This document shows, piece by piece, positions 24,833 through 34,071 of a DNA stretch of 64,000 nt. The stretch comes from Wenzhouxiangellaceae bacterium (GTDB taxonomy: Bacteria > Pseudomonadota > Gammaproteobacteria > Xanthomonadales > Wenzhouxiangellaceae): assembly GCA_028289455.1 (NCBI GenBank), contig JANQPN010000032.1, forward strand, positions 62,001 through 126,000. The letters run 5' to 3'. Each line of letters starts with the position of its first letter. Positions within the stretch are counted from its first letter, which is position 1. The notes beneath the pieces were generated by a model. The model saw only the letters and a list, made by a program, of their open reading frames with translations, was not told the origin of the DNA and did not search any database. A program made the position numbers and the translations under genes.

Positions 24833-25729
24833 ATGCGCATCGTCAGCTGGAAAAGCCCTTCACGGAAATTCGCCCAAACCGAGGTGGATAACTTCTATGA
24901 CAGACAGTTGTATGCGCCTACCCTGTTCCGATTCAAAACCAGTCATACCGAACTACCGGAACATGGTGGTTCACTGTCCCTGAAACTGGTCCTTTCAGGT
25001 GAGGAGGAATATCGAATAGGCCGCCGTTCAGTTGTACTGCGTCCGGGTCAGTTTCTGTTTTTGAATACCGGGCAGCACTATTCCAGCCGCATCATTCGGG
25101 AAACGGAGTCCGTTGCCATATTTTTTCCTGACCAGGACAAATCAAGCCTGCTGGAAGCGGCATTGCAAGCAGATATCAGCAATTTCAGTGAGGATGCAGA
25201 TTACAGCTTACAGCCAGGAATACCTCAGGTACCCTTCAGAGCTAATCATCAATCTCAGACAGACCTGAATACATTGATAAGCACACTTAATATAAAAAAC
25301 GACGCAGCTTCCAGAGAAGCTTCACAGCAGCTTATGATCACCGCTGTGCGAAATCTGCACAGCCACGCACCATTTTCCAAATTACGCTCAGCGACTAAAA
25401 CCGGCACCCGGGACGAATTAATCCGTCGCCTTTTGAAAGCCAAAGAGCAGATAGACGATTCAGTCGATCAAAATATTGACCTTGATGACCTGGCGATTAC
25501 CGCATGCCTATCCAAATATTATTTCTTAAGACTGTTTACTGAAACCTTTGGCATTTCTCCGTGTGCGTACCAGCGCAAACTCAGATTGAATAGTGCAGTC
25601 GAGAAAATTCACAAAGGCACCCTGCCTCAACGTGCAGCCAAAGCTGCCGGGTACCAGGACTACCGGGCTTTTCGCCGGGCCTGCCAGCGGCTATTCAACT
25701 TCGATCCTGCACAAAATTCGCAATCTTAA
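24833..25729 (+). CDS. AraC-family transcriptional regulator
   Basis: A 298-residue regulator. The N-terminal sensor half has a cupin-like pattern (LKLVLSGEEEYRIGRRSVVLRPGQFLFLNTGQHYSS). The C-terminal half holds the AraC DNA-binding domain: IDLDDLAITACLSKYYFLRLFTETFGISPCAYQRKLRL, then a second HTH with AAKAAGYQDYRAFRRACQRLFN. It lies 140 bases after the CHAT gene and 54 bases upstream of two related secreted-protein genes on the same strand, which it may regulate. The ligand is unknown. Confidence 0.8.
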   Translation: MRIVSWKSPSRKFAQTEVDNFYDRQLYAPTLFRFKTSHTELPEHGGSLSLKLVLSGEEEYRIGRRSVVLRPGQFLFLNTGQHYSSRIIRETESVAIFFPDQDKSSLLEAALQADISNFSEDADYSLQPGIPQVPFRANHQSQTDLNTLISTLNIKNDAASREASQQLMITAVRNLHSHAPFSKLRSATKTGTRDELIRRLLKAKEQIDDSVDQNIDLDDLAITACLSKYYFLRLFTETFGISPCAYQRKLRLNSAVEKIHKGTLPQRAAKAAGYQDYRAFRRACQRLFNFDPAQNSQS

Positions 25730-25783
25730 ACCAGCCTGACTTGATAGGCTGCAGACCAATGAAGTGTATTCAGGAGTTTCATT

Positions 25784-26473
25784 GTGCGAATTTCAACCTC
25801 TGTTATATGGCTTGCAGTATTAATTGCTTTGCCGGCTTCGCTGTCGGCACAGCAAGTAGATATTGATACTGAAATAGAAAAAATGCTGCAGGCAGTAGGT
25901 GGAAAACAGGTTTGGGCTAATGCCTCAGGGTTTACCATGAGCGAAATCCTTCACACTGACCAGCTGGAATTACCGGTACTGCGCCGTTACTGGGTGGATT
26001 TCACTTCACCCAGGATTATGGAATCATCCGAAGGCAATGGCCTGCGTCAAACCCGTGCATTGAATATTGATACAGGCTGGACCGTTAGAAATGGTGAGCA
26101 ATCTGAATGGTCATCCGAGCAGGTTGCAGGCTGGAATTCATTCTGGCCCGGTATTCCAACTCGTGTGTTTCACCTGCTGGCCAGCAATGACCCGTCCGTT
26201 CGTGCCGAATGGCGAGATGGTGTAATCGATATTTTTATAGCGGGCAGACGTGTCGTCTGGATAGCTACCGATACGGAAGGAACACCAGTGGCCTATGGCA
26301 GAGAAGACCGGCATACCGACACCCATTTCCTGGGTAAACCGCTGCAATATGGAGACGTTACGCTGTGGTCAGAAGCCATTGAGCCGGGTGGTGACTGGCG
26401 TGTAGTAATGGTGGATTATCAGTTGCTGACGGAGCCTCATACAATTTCATTTGCCCCTCCTCAAAATGATTAA
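25784..26473 (+). CDS. Secreted protein of unknown function, paralogue A
   Basis: A 229-residue protein with a clear signal peptide (VIWLAVLIALPASLSAQ). It begins with a helix ending in MLQAVGGKQVWANASGF, a pattern common in LolA/LppX-fold or similar beta-sheet periplasmic proteins, then continues as beta strands (LRRYWVDFTSPRIMESS, WRDGVIDIFIAGRRVVW). It starts with GTG. The following gene encodes a related protein, so the two look like a tandem duplication. No activity can be assigned. Confidence 0.55.
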   Translation: MRISTSVIWLAVLIALPASLSAQQVDIDTEIEKMLQAVGGKQVWANASGFTMSEILHTDQLELPVLRRYWVDFTSPRIMESSEGNGLRQTRALNIDTGWTVRNGEQSEWSSEQVAGWNSFWPGIPTRVFHLLASNDPSVRAEWRDGVIDIFIAGRRVVWIATDTEGTPVAYGREDRHTDTHFLGKPLQYGDVTLWSEAIEPGGDWRVVMVDYQLLTEPHTISFAPPQND

Positions 26474-26492
26474 ATTACCGGAGATATCTGTA

Positions 26493-27179
26493 GTGACTGG
26501 ACCCATACATCAATCAATTTGGCTATTGCTGCTTACCCTGGTTGTCAATACTGCTGCAGGCAGTGAACCCGCTGAGTTGGGAGAAAAGCTGCTGAATGCG
26601 CTGGGCGGTGAAGCTGCCTGGAAGGACGTCCGTGCCGTCCATAACACCGCTGTAAACCATCACCCTCAGGCCCGCCTGCCCTATATCCAGGAATACTGGT
26701 ATTTCACCGGCGCACCTAAGCATGTGGTAAAGATCAACAATCATGATATGAACCGGATGCGTGCTTACACCGAAGATGGCGGCTGGTCCATGCTGCGGGG
26801 TGAGGTCAATCCCTTCAGTGCAAAACGCCACACGAATGAATTGATGAGTTGGCGTAGATCGCTCTATCGGAAGATTTTTCTATTGGCGAATCGATCCCCT
26901 GACTTGCGTCTGGCCATGGGTTCAGACGGTAGTCTCGAGTTTTATGACAATGAGCTGTTCATCGGCTGGATGAAGATCAATGAAAATGGCTCGCCAACCC
27001 GGCACGGTGGTACAGAAAGCAGAGACATTTATACCGATTTTGAAGAGCTGGCACAGTTCGGCAATATTTTCTGGCCGATGGGTGGTAAGGATGAATCCGG
27101 CTGGCGCTTTGAAATGCTCAGTATAGAAGCACTGGATGAAGAACCTGATATCAGTACCGAGCCGCCAATTAAACCATGA
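26493..27179 (+). CDS. Secreted protein of unknown function, paralogue B
   Basis: A 228-residue relative of the preceding protein, with the same early helix motif (LLNALGGEAAWKDVRAVHN) and matching later segments (YWYFTGAPKHVVKI; a small WMK strand before GSPTRHGG, parallel to RRVVW...GTPVAYGRED). The GTG at 26493 is preferred: GGAG lies about 10 bases upstream and the signal peptide (SIWLLLLTLVVNTAAGS) then starts near the N-terminus. The ATG at 26466 overlaps the previous stop. The gene is followed by a strong intrinsic terminator. Confidence 0.55.
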   Translation: MTGPIHQSIWLLLLTLVVNTAAGSEPAELGEKLLNALGGEAAWKDVRAVHNTAVNHHPQARLPYIQEYWYFTGAPKHVVKINNHDMNRMRAYTEDGGWSMLRGEVNPFSAKRHTNELMSWRRSLYRKIFLLANRSPDLRLAMGSDGSLEFYDNELFIGWMKINENGSPTRHGGTESRDIYTDFEELAQFGNIFWPMGGKDESGWRFEMLSIEALDEEPDISTEPPIKP

Positions 27180-27227
27180 TCAGGCCCGGCAATCTGTCGG
27201 TGGCAGGCCGGCTGATTGCTGATGCCG

Positions 27228-27259
27228 GGGAAACGGTAGGTATCTATCGTTTCCCTTTT
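27228..27259 (+). terminator. Intrinsic terminator
   Basis: A 12-bp stem (GGGAAACGGTAG with CTATCGTTTCCC, including one G-T pair) closes a 4-base loop GTAT and is followed directly by TTTT. It lies 49 bases after paralogue B and ends the 25.8-27.2 kb unit. Confidence 0.85.
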
Positions 27260-27358
27260 AGATCAAAAAGTAGCGCTATTCATCTTACTGAAAGGTTCCT
27301 CTCCTGCAAGCAGCGTTGTTTAGCCATCAACTCTGCAAAGCATTTACTGAAAGTTTAT

Positions 27359-27940
27359 TTACTTACTGACAACTTTAAACTTTAGAGATATGCGGCCAAT
27401 AAAATTACCTTGTTTCTCAACACTTGCTTCATTTGGAGAAAGGTTTGCCGCGGTTATAGTTACATATTTACGGCTTTCCAACTCATCCCAATGAAGGTTT
27501 TGCACACGCTCAGCATGAACATTATTTAGCATTTCAAGTAATGTAAGATCTGTAGTCTCATCAGATTTCAACTTTTTTCTACGGGTATGCTTGCTGACTG
27601 GCCCCTGCTCTTCAAAGTGATTGCGGCCGACTTTATCTATTGTCATACGATCTTTTAATGCGAACTCAAACTCTTTATTTAAACCTGGCAAACTTAATAG
27701 CCTATTGGCAACTTCAATCGAGCTCCCTTCTGTTAGCAACTCCTTCATTTGTTCAGAAGAAACATCTGCTTCTTCGAGATCGTACTCAATCGGCAGATCC
27801 ACTTCTGCTTCACTAAGATTCATTCTAAGAGCTGATTGGTCGCTATCGCGACCAACCACGGACATATGCTCAGCATATTCAAAGCTCTTCTGAATTTGAT
27901 CCTGAACCAAGGCCACCAATTCTGCCAGGCTTAATGACAT
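27359..27940 (-). CDS. Unrecognised cytoplasmic protein (second gene of orphan pair)
   Basis: A 193-residue protein with no signal peptide or membrane segment. It starts with a helix (SLAELVALVQDQIQKSFEYAEHM). A segment of acidic, alternating residues follows (LSEAEVDLPIEYDLEEADVS), then a charged, lysine-rich middle (HTRRKKLKSDETTD) and a terminal beta strand (GRISLKFKVV). I recognise no family with confidence. It starts 10 bases after the stop of the gene at 27950-28798, so the two are surely cotranscribed and probably act together. Confidence 0.55.
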   Translation of the reverse strand: MSLSLAELVALVQDQIQKSFEYAEHMSVVGRDSDQSALRMNLSEAEVDLPIEYDLEEADVSSEQMKELLTEGSSIEVANRLLSLPGLNKEFEFALKDRMTIDKVGRNHFEEQGPVSKHTRRKKLKSDETTDLTLLEMLNNVHAERVQNLHWDELESRKYVTITAANLSPNEASVEKQGNFIGRISLKFKVVSK

Positions 27941-27949
27941 ATCAGCCTC

Positions 27950-28798
27950 CTATGCTGATGGCTCAATCGTTACGGAAGGATGCTGAACTGCAGTACCACT
28001 GACGCTGACATGTCCTTTGTACAGAACGTCAGAAGTAAGATTGCTGGTTTCAGATTTACTTTGTGTACTGACCCGAAGCTTACTTCCAGATACAGAACCA
28101 GCATTCGTACTGGACATTGACAGGATTTTTCCAATATTGAAACCAAAAGACCCACTGCGACTGGCTTGCCATCCTCTTACCTTTTGCTTGTAATAGCTCG
28201 AATAAATCGATGATGTATCATCGCTTGTTATGTGAAAACTTAAGTCTGTTGAAACTTTCCAGTCTGTTGGTAAAACTTTGATCCAGCCTTCACGAACCAG
28301 TGTTACAAGAGTATCGTAATTTTTTGCCGCATCAGAAATAAGCTTGTTATATACAAATTCCTGTAGTTCAGCCTTAGTTATAGTGAGTTCCGGATCTAAA
28401 ATTTGCGACATCGTTTTTAGTTCAACGTTCGACGTTGTACCGGTATTAATCGTTATCCCATTGAAGTGGCCAATCAAGCTATCGGCTTCTTGTTGCTCAA
28501 GTGCGCTCGTTACATTAATGCCGGCAAAAACTTCTTCAATATAATTATCCAAAATAGGCAAATTGACTGCATCGCTAAATGGCTTGGTTTTATCCAAACC
28601 GGTAACATTTTCCTGGAATGTGGATTGCCCGACACTAATAGCTTGTATGAGCTCGGCATAGCTGGTCATTTGATCCATACCTGCTTTCACTAGTGTTGAA
28701 ATTACTCCACTCAGCAAATCATTAGTGAAATCAACAAAGGACTCACCATACTTTCGTGCTTCCACATGAGCGGCCATTACCTTATCAAAACTGGACAT
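27950..28798 (-). CDS. Unrecognised cytoplasmic protein (first gene of orphan pair)
   Basis: A 282-residue protein with no signal peptide. The first half is helical (FDKVMAAHVEARKYGESFVDF, LISDAAKNYDTLVTLVREGW). The second half is Ser/Thr-rich and beta-like (TDLSFHITSDDTSSIYSSYY, SMSSTNAGSVSGSKLRVST). The start at 28798 has a near-perfect RBS (AGGAGG); the in-frame ATGs at 28825 and 28822 are less likely. The family is not recognised. It is the first gene of a two-gene unit. Confidence 0.55.
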   Translation of the reverse strand: MSSFDKVMAAHVEARKYGESFVDFTNDLLSGVISTLVKAGMDQMTSYAELIQAISVGQSTFQENVTGLDKTKPFSDAVNLPILDNYIEEVFAGINVTSALEQQEADSLIGHFNGITINTGTTSNVELKTMSQILDPELTITKAELQEFVYNKLISDAAKNYDTLVTLVREGWIKVLPTDWKVSTDLSFHITSDDTSSIYSSYYKQKVRGWQASRSGSFGFNIGKILSMSSTNAGSVSGSKLRVSTQSKSETSNLTSDVLYKGHVSVSGTAVQHPSVTIEPSA

Positions 28799-29158
28799 GC
28801 TTTCCTCCTGTTCATTTAGCATCACATTGAATTGAGGTGTTCGAACACCTTCTGATTCTCAAGATAAATTCTTGAATCATTTGTTATGGTGCACTCAATG
28901 TTGAAACTGTCTCAGTAAACAAGATCTGGCAGGTGAAGGTTTGCTGCTCTATGCCAAAGCGGCACATTAATTTAGGCTTATTATGGGTATTTTAGATAAT
29001 CGTCTTTACGAATATCTTGGCAATCAGGCCATTCAACTATACTGATCACGTAAGATATGGCTATTGTCACCAAGAATATTCAATATGATCCTCTGCTCAT
29101 TGCCCAATTAGAATCATGCCAGCAATTTTTGCCCCAGATATACGCCAATATAATCTCC
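28799..29158. other. Divergent intergenic region
   Basis: These 360 bases separate the orphan pair (leftward) from the serine-hydrolase gene (rightward). They are AT-rich and should hold both promoters. An ORF extending upstream to 29057 is open but precedes the lipoprotein signal and is probably not translated. No RNA gene or clear operator is seen. Confidence 0.4.
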
Positions 29159-30364
29159 ATGAGTAATGCATTCCCAAAACATTGTTACTTGAAATTAGGC
29201 CTGTCAATAATAATTCTATGTCTCATATCATGTATGCAGTATCAAGATACTTCTGAAATTTCAGTCCACTCTCAAGCAACCGATACCAATGCAACGGCTC
29301 ACCTGATAACAGCTAAATTTACTTCCATTGCAGAAAACGCCATATCCACTAAAGTCGTTGAAGGCCTCCAATTTACTATCATCGAGAACGGCAAAGTCTT
29401 ATCCACTCAGGCATTCGGTGTTTCCGATCGGGAAAAGAACATCCCGATGACTGTGAACACACTCATTAACATCGCATCCATCTCTAAACCCCTCACAGCC
29501 TGGGGGTTACTGGCTTTCGCTGAACGTAACAATCTGTCTTTGAACACTTCAATTCAAGAATTATTGAAAGATGCTGAACTCTACGACCTGCTGTTTGCTC
29601 GATCAAAAGTTTCCCTGCACATGCTGCTCAGCCACACCAGTGGTCTGTCAGGTTCCAGCGTGCCAGTTACCCCAGCCACAGAACCTCTGCCTCGTCTGGC
29701 AGATGTGCTACTCGGAAACAGCACTGTCCCTCCAGCTGTTCTGGAACGCCCGCCTGGCAGCGGCTTTAGCTACTCCGGTGCTGGTTTTCTTGTTATTCAA
29801 AAAATCATTGAAGACCAAACACAGGAATCTTTTGCAGCATATATGGCAGACACCGTTCTTAACCCATCAGGTATGCACGACAGCACTTTTTTACTGTCAC
29901 CTGAAATGCTGCCTGGAATAGCCGTTTACTACCGAAGCGACGGCCGTCGCAGAGATTCATATCACCTGCCCGGCGCAGCCGGCGGCCTATACTCTACAGC
30001 CAATGACATGGCACGCTTTCTCATGTTGTATACCGATGGCGGACATCTACAACGCAATAAGATAATCTCCGACAAAGCATTCACAACAATGCTGGCCCCT
30101 TCAGCTAAACCAACTATTGATGGCATTGACAGCTCCGGGCTCCATTACGCCCTTGGGCACTATACCTACAAAACCCCGGAAGGCATCCGCATCGTATTCC
30201 ATGCAGGTGGCAACCCCGGTTTACGAGCCTATTTTATTATTGCGCCTGATCGCGGCATTGGTTTTTTTGCCGTAGCCAACAACGACCATGGATCTGATGT
30301 ACTGGCCCAAATGACAGATGCATGGGGCAGGTATTATGATCTGACCTTACTACCCTATTTTTGA
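29159..30364 (+). CDS. Beta-lactamase-family serine hydrolase lipoprotein
   Basis: A 401-residue predicted lipoprotein (lipobox CLISC, Cys25). The body is a class C beta-lactamase/DD-peptidase fold with nucleophile motif SISK (Ser107, Lys110), the YSG motif (FSYSGAGFLV) at the second active-site position, LLSHTSGLSG, and HAGGNPG as the third motif. Such enzymes act as esterases, D-aminopeptidases or peptidoglycan-related hydrolases; the true substrate is not readable. The start at 29159 puts the signal at the N-terminus. It is followed after 14 bases by a metallo-beta-lactamase-fold gene. Confidence 0.82.
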   Translation: MSNAFPKHCYLKLGLSIIILCLISCMQYQDTSEISVHSQATDTNATAHLITAKFTSIAENAISTKVVEGLQFTIIENGKVLSTQAFGVSDREKNIPMTVNTLINIASISKPLTAWGLLAFAERNNLSLNTSIQELLKDAELYDLLFARSKVSLHMLLSHTSGLSGSSVPVTPATEPLPRLADVLLGNSTVPPAVLERPPGSGFSYSGAGFLVIQKIIEDQTQESFAAYMADTVLNPSGMHDSTFLLSPEMLPGIAVYYRSDGRRRDSYHLPGAAGGLYSTANDMARFLMLYTDGGHLQRNKIISDKAFTTMLAPSAKPTIDGIDSSGLHYALGHYTYKTPEGIRIVFHAGGNPGLRAYFIIAPDRGIGFFAVANNDHGSDVLAQMTDAWGRYYDLTLLPYF

Positions 30365-30378
30365 TAAGCGTAAACATC

Positions 30379-31380
30379 ATGTCTAAATGCCTGCTGGAGT
30401 TTTTTACTTTATTCAGACAATGGCTTGCTTTAACACTGGCAGCCGGACTGTATGCAAGTGCCATAGCTCAGGACGAATCCAGCCCTGCAGGCTCTATGGC
30501 TGAATTCTGCAAAAAGCTGCCCCGAACGGCTTATGCCGACTTGAACCGTTTAGAAATCTCAAATGACTGGTTTCAGGCATACCGGGTTACTGATGGCGTG
30601 ACGGCCATTTATGAACCTCACCAATGGCAGGAAGTGATCTCATATTTAATTGAAGGTGATAAACGTGCACTGTTATTTGATAGCGGCAATGGCATTGCTG
30701 ATATATCAGCTGTGGTCAGCATGCTTACCGATAAACCGGTTTCGGTGCTGAACTCACACAGTCATTATGATCATGTCGGCGGCAACTATTCATTCGATAA
30801 TATCTATGGCATGGACACTGGGTTTACGCGGAGCCGCCAAAAAGGCCAGAGCAACGAACAGATTGCTATTGAAGTGTCACCGGAAGCGCTTTGCCGTAAA
30901 CCACCTGAGGGTGTAACGCCTGCGAACCATATAGGACGACCATATAAGATTACCAACTTCATCAGCGACGGTGCAGTGATTGACCTCGGCAATCGCCAGC
31001 TGGAAGTAATCCATATCCCGGGACATACACCGGATGCCATTGCCCTCATCGACCGCCAGGCAGGCTTAATGTGGACCGGCGACAGCTATTATTCCGGCCC
31101 GATATGGCTGTATGCACCTGAGACAGATCTGGATGCCTATGCGCAATCACTGGACAGACTCATCAGGGAAGCAGCCAATGTAAAAGCACTGTTGCCTGCG
31201 CACAACACGCCGTGGGTCAACCCGGAAGTGTTATCCCGGGTCAAACGAGGGTTTGAATCCATGCTGGCCGGCGAAGCACGGCGTATTGAAAGCTGGGAAG
31301 GCACGGTTGTATATGAAATCGATGGCGAGTCAGAATTTTCATTTTTAATGCGTGATGAGCCCTTGCCCTATAAAAAGTGA
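30379..31380 (+). CDS. Secreted metallo-beta-lactamase-fold hydrolase
   Basis: A 333-residue exported protein (cleavage after ASAIA, residue 30). It has the full MBL zinc set: HSHYDH (His127, His129, Asp131, His132), a PGHTPD histidine, GDSYY for the bridging Asp, and PAHN for the last His. It is a two-zinc hydrolase of the general family; whether it acts on beta-lactams, lactones or other esters cannot be told. It lies 14 bases after the serine-hydrolase gene, and the two probably form an operon of periplasmic hydrolases. Confidence 0.83.
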   Translation: MSKCLLEFFTLFRQWLALTLAAGLYASAIAQDESSPAGSMAEFCKKLPRTAYADLNRLEISNDWFQAYRVTDGVTAIYEPHQWQEVISYLIEGDKRALLFDSGNGIADISAVVSMLTDKPVSVLNSHSHYDHVGGNYSFDNIYGMDTGFTRSRQKGQSNEQIAIEVSPEALCRKPPEGVTPANHIGRPYKITNFISDGAVIDLGNRQLEVIHIPGHTPDAIALIDRQAGLMWTGDSYYSGPIWLYAPETDLDAYAQSLDRLIREAANVKALLPAHNTPWVNPEVLSRVKRGFESMLAGEARRIESWEGTVVYEIDGESEFSFLMRDEPLPYKK

Positions 31381-31546
31381 TTAGACAGATATAACCTGCG
31401 GCTAATGGTCACAGTACGTGTCAAATGTGGTTATTGGTGACTAAGTCAGTAGGCCGATTGTTATTAATTTGAGTTTGCAGCTACTATAAAGATCTACACC
31501 AATACAGGTTGTGCAGCATACTCTGATGCAACCTCCCGGAGAAACG

Positions 31547-32215
31547 ATGCGCATACACGTTCCGCTCCTGTTAATTTTCACTGTTACTGCCGTGCCAGCC
31601 ACCGGACAATCTCTCAATATTGATTTTGGCCAGCCTGAAGACGGCCCTTCATCCAGCTACGCGGCAGCCGGCCTGCCCGGACATTGGAACAGCATTCTGG
31701 GAGCACACGGCACCACCACCACTGACCTGATCAATCTGCAGGGAACCCCTACTTCCGTGAGCGTACGGCAAATTGGTGGTCTGGATACGTTAAGTGATTT
31801 TGACCCCGCTACCGATGACAACGATGCTCTGCTGATGGATGACTATCTGGTCACATTCGACAGCGTTCTCGAGTCTTGCCTGTTCTTCGAGAACCTAGCA
31901 CCCGGTAACTATGAAATCCTCATCTATGCCCGTATGCCGGCGCAGCCCGATGTTTTCGGCTTCACTTTTGTGGATCAGGAGCCGGGCGTGCCTCACTACG
32001 AAGTCGGCGGTGTTTGGCCCGGTGGACACCAGGAACTGATAACTTTTTCCAGGCACTTTGCAACAGTTGGCCCGGAGGGCAATCTGGAAATGCACTCCGG
32101 AGTTGTTCCCGGCGCCAACCCAGCCCTGGGCGCTGCGCTGAATGGCGTTCAACTGATTTTTCTCAGCGAAGAGATTTCCACTGACGGATTCGAAAGCACA
32201 CCGGTAATCCTCTAA
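31547..32215 (+). CDS. Secreted protein with C-terminal DGFE-type tail
   Basis: A 222-residue exported protein (signal HVPLLLIFTVTAVPATGQS) whose mature part opens with the LNIDFGQPEDGPSSSYAAAG pattern often found at the start of malectin-like or related secreted carbohydrate-binding proteins. The C-terminus is STDGFESTPVIL, similar in kind to the DVIFFDGFDAN end of the delta-60 protein at 37862-41623. The start at 31547 has a GGAG RBS. The binding function is a guess; secretion is clear. Confidence 0.6.
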   Translation: MRIHVPLLLIFTVTAVPATGQSLNIDFGQPEDGPSSSYAAAGLPGHWNSILGAHGTTTTDLINLQGTPTSVSVRQIGGLDTLSDFDPATDDNDALLMDDYLVTFDSVLESCLFFENLAPGNYEILIYARMPAQPDVFGFTFVDQEPGVPHYEVGGVWPGGHQELITFSRHFATVGPEGNLEMHSGVVPGANPALGAALNGVQLIFLSEEISTDGFESTPVIL

Positions 32216-32224
32216 TCGCACCGA

Positions 32225-32278
32225 TCAGACACCCAACTCAGCTATCGTAAATACGATAACAGCCTTATAGGTGTCTGA
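32225..32278. repeat. Nested inverted repeats between convergent genes
   Basis: TCAGACACC (32225-32233) pairs with GGTGTCTGA (32270-32278), and inside it TATCGTA (32243-32249) pairs with TACGATA (32252-32258). The element lies between two convergent genes and could be a bidirectional terminator, although no T tract follows. Confidence 0.5.
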
Positions 32279-32316
32279 GTCGGCATTACCGCCAGTCACA
32301 CCAAGAGCTGCAGCAC

Positions 32317-34071
32317 TTACCTCAGCGCCGGCAAAATATACTCTGGCACAAATTCTTCCTGAATTCTAAACAGTGTTCTGTGACTGTAATTACCGGCAAA
32401 AAAGGCAATCAGCAAGTCCAGCTCCGGGATACCCATCACGAGCTGGCCACCATTACCGGCAGCAAAAAACGCTGTGACATGGCTATCTTTATAGGGGTAT
32501 TGAATTGACCACCAGCCATAGCCGTAACCTTTGTCATTCATCTCATAGATCGCCGAAATGGACTTCTCTGAATAGGCCTGGCTCAGAATGCGACGGTCAT
32601 TCCAGGTGCCACCATTCATCATCAATTGCCCCAGCTTCATGAAATCTCTCGGCAGCCAGTAAATCCCTCCCCCCATATACGGCTGACCTGTTGGTGACAG
32701 ATTCAAGTAGTAGTGTTCCATCTGCAATGGTTCTGCAATCAATTCCTGAAAAAGCGCTTCCAGGTCGCTGCCGGTAGCAGCTTCGAGCACGGCACCCACC
32801 AGATTCATGCCTGCTGAGCAGTACACAGCCATAGCCCCCGGTTCACGTACCATATCCAGGTCCAGGGTATATTGATACCAGTCGGGTTGCTCCTCCTGAG
32901 ATTGCATAACATCTTCGTTGCCCCTTGAGGACGAATCGCTGTCATCACAATCCAGACCTGATGACATGCTGAGCAGATGTGCCAGTGTCATTCGATCGCG
33001 GCGTGGATCATGCTCATCTCCAGATACTTCTGCACTTATAGTTTTATAAACAGGACTGGCCTCGGCCACAGGCATACCAGCCTGCATGGCCGCACCGGCC
33101 AGTACTGCAGCCAGACTTTTGCTGGCAGAGCGGGTATCGTGCGGCTTGTTTCTATGGAATCCATGAAAGTATTCTTCCAGAACCAGCTTGCCTGATCGTG
33201 CCACCAGAAAACCATGAATATATGGATCATCGATAGAATCAGCCGGCGGAAGTATTACCTCGTTGATAAACTTACCGATAGCATTGGCATCAATACGGGC
33301 ATCATTTAATGTGCTCACATTCCAGCCATCATCGTTTGAGGGAGGTGGCGAGTAGCTGTAAGGCTCGGGATGTTTTCCGCGGGCATAAAAATGACTGTGA
33401 CTGTCATCATTAGATAGCCGCATATCATACAAATTGCCGCGAATATTAACGGCCATCCTTCCAGGCTGGTAGTCGGCCTCAACCAGCACAGTTTCATCAG
33501 TATTGCGAAAGAACCGGCCGATCCACTGCAGCCTGTCGCCTCTGAGCTCAAGCCTATCAAGGTTGTAGAACACGCCGAATCCCCTGTCAGGATTGCGCAT
33601 GAATGTGCCGAAACTGCCGTCATCGCGCTTGGTTACCGGCAGAAACAGCGAAAACTCATCGTAAAGCGGCACTATTTGCCCGCGCCACCGATTTTCTCCA
33701 TCAGCATTCAGCACTACCGGTGAGGCATGTGGCATACCGTTGTTGATAATGCCGGGTTGTGTCCAGTGTCCTTTGATTTGGTTGTGCTCAGAATCGATAC
33801 TCCCTGAAAATGAGCCGCGACCACCGGGAATTTCAAAACTCAGTGCATTGCTCTGGACAGTTACTGCCACACGGAACCCTGAAACATCAGCCCACCACTG
33901 CTGAACATCTCTACCGATCAATAAATCTCCCTGTATTTCCGGGCCGGCAATACGCCTCCCTTCCCACATACCAACCAGCTCATCATCACCAGACTGACTG
34001 CAGGCCTGCTCTGAAATAAAGATGGAACAGACTATCGAGCTGATAAATAAACAGTGCAAAAATTGCTTCAT
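32317..34071 (-). CDS. Secreted beta-lactamase-family serine hydrolase, large form
   Basis: A 584-residue exported protein (signal FLHCLFISSIVCSIFISEQAC, possibly a lipoprotein at ACS). The first about 220 residues are a beta-rich region of lipocalin/DUF-like character (LVGMWEGRRIAG, RGSFSGSI). The second part is a class C beta-lactamase-like domain: nucleophile motif SASK, YCSAGMN as the YxN motif, HLLSMSSGLDC, and a late GNGGQ in place of the KTG-type motif. It is a probable esterase or peptidase. It is not related in layout to the serine hydrolase at 29159. Confidence 0.8.
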   Translation of the reverse strand: MKQFLHCLFISSIVCSIFISEQACSQSGDDELVGMWEGRRIAGPEIQGDLLIGRDVQQWWADVSGFRVAVTVQSNALSFEIPGGRGSFSGSIDSEHNQIKGHWTQPGIINNGMPHASPVVLNADGENRWRGQIVPLYDEFSLFLPVTKRDDGSFGTFMRNPDRGFGVFYNLDRLELRGDRLQWIGRFFRNTDETVLVEADYQPGRMAVNIRGNLYDMRLSNDDSHSHFYARGKHPEPYSYSPPPSNDDGWNVSTLNDARIDANAIGKFINEVILPPADSIDDPYIHGFLVARSGKLVLEEYFHGFHRNKPHDTRSASKSLAAVLAGAAMQAGMPVAEASPVYKTISAEVSGDEHDPRRDRMTLAHLLSMSSGLDCDDSDSSSRGNEDVMQSQEEQPDWYQYTLDLDMVREPGAMAVYCSAGMNLVGAVLEAATGSDLEALFQELIAEPLQMEHYYLNLSPTGQPYMGGGIYWLPRDFMKLGQLMMNGGTWNDRRILSQAYSEKSISAIYEMNDKGYGYGWWSIQYPYKDSHVTAFFAAGNGGQLVMGIPELDLLIAFFAGNYSHRTLFRIQEEFVPEYILPALR

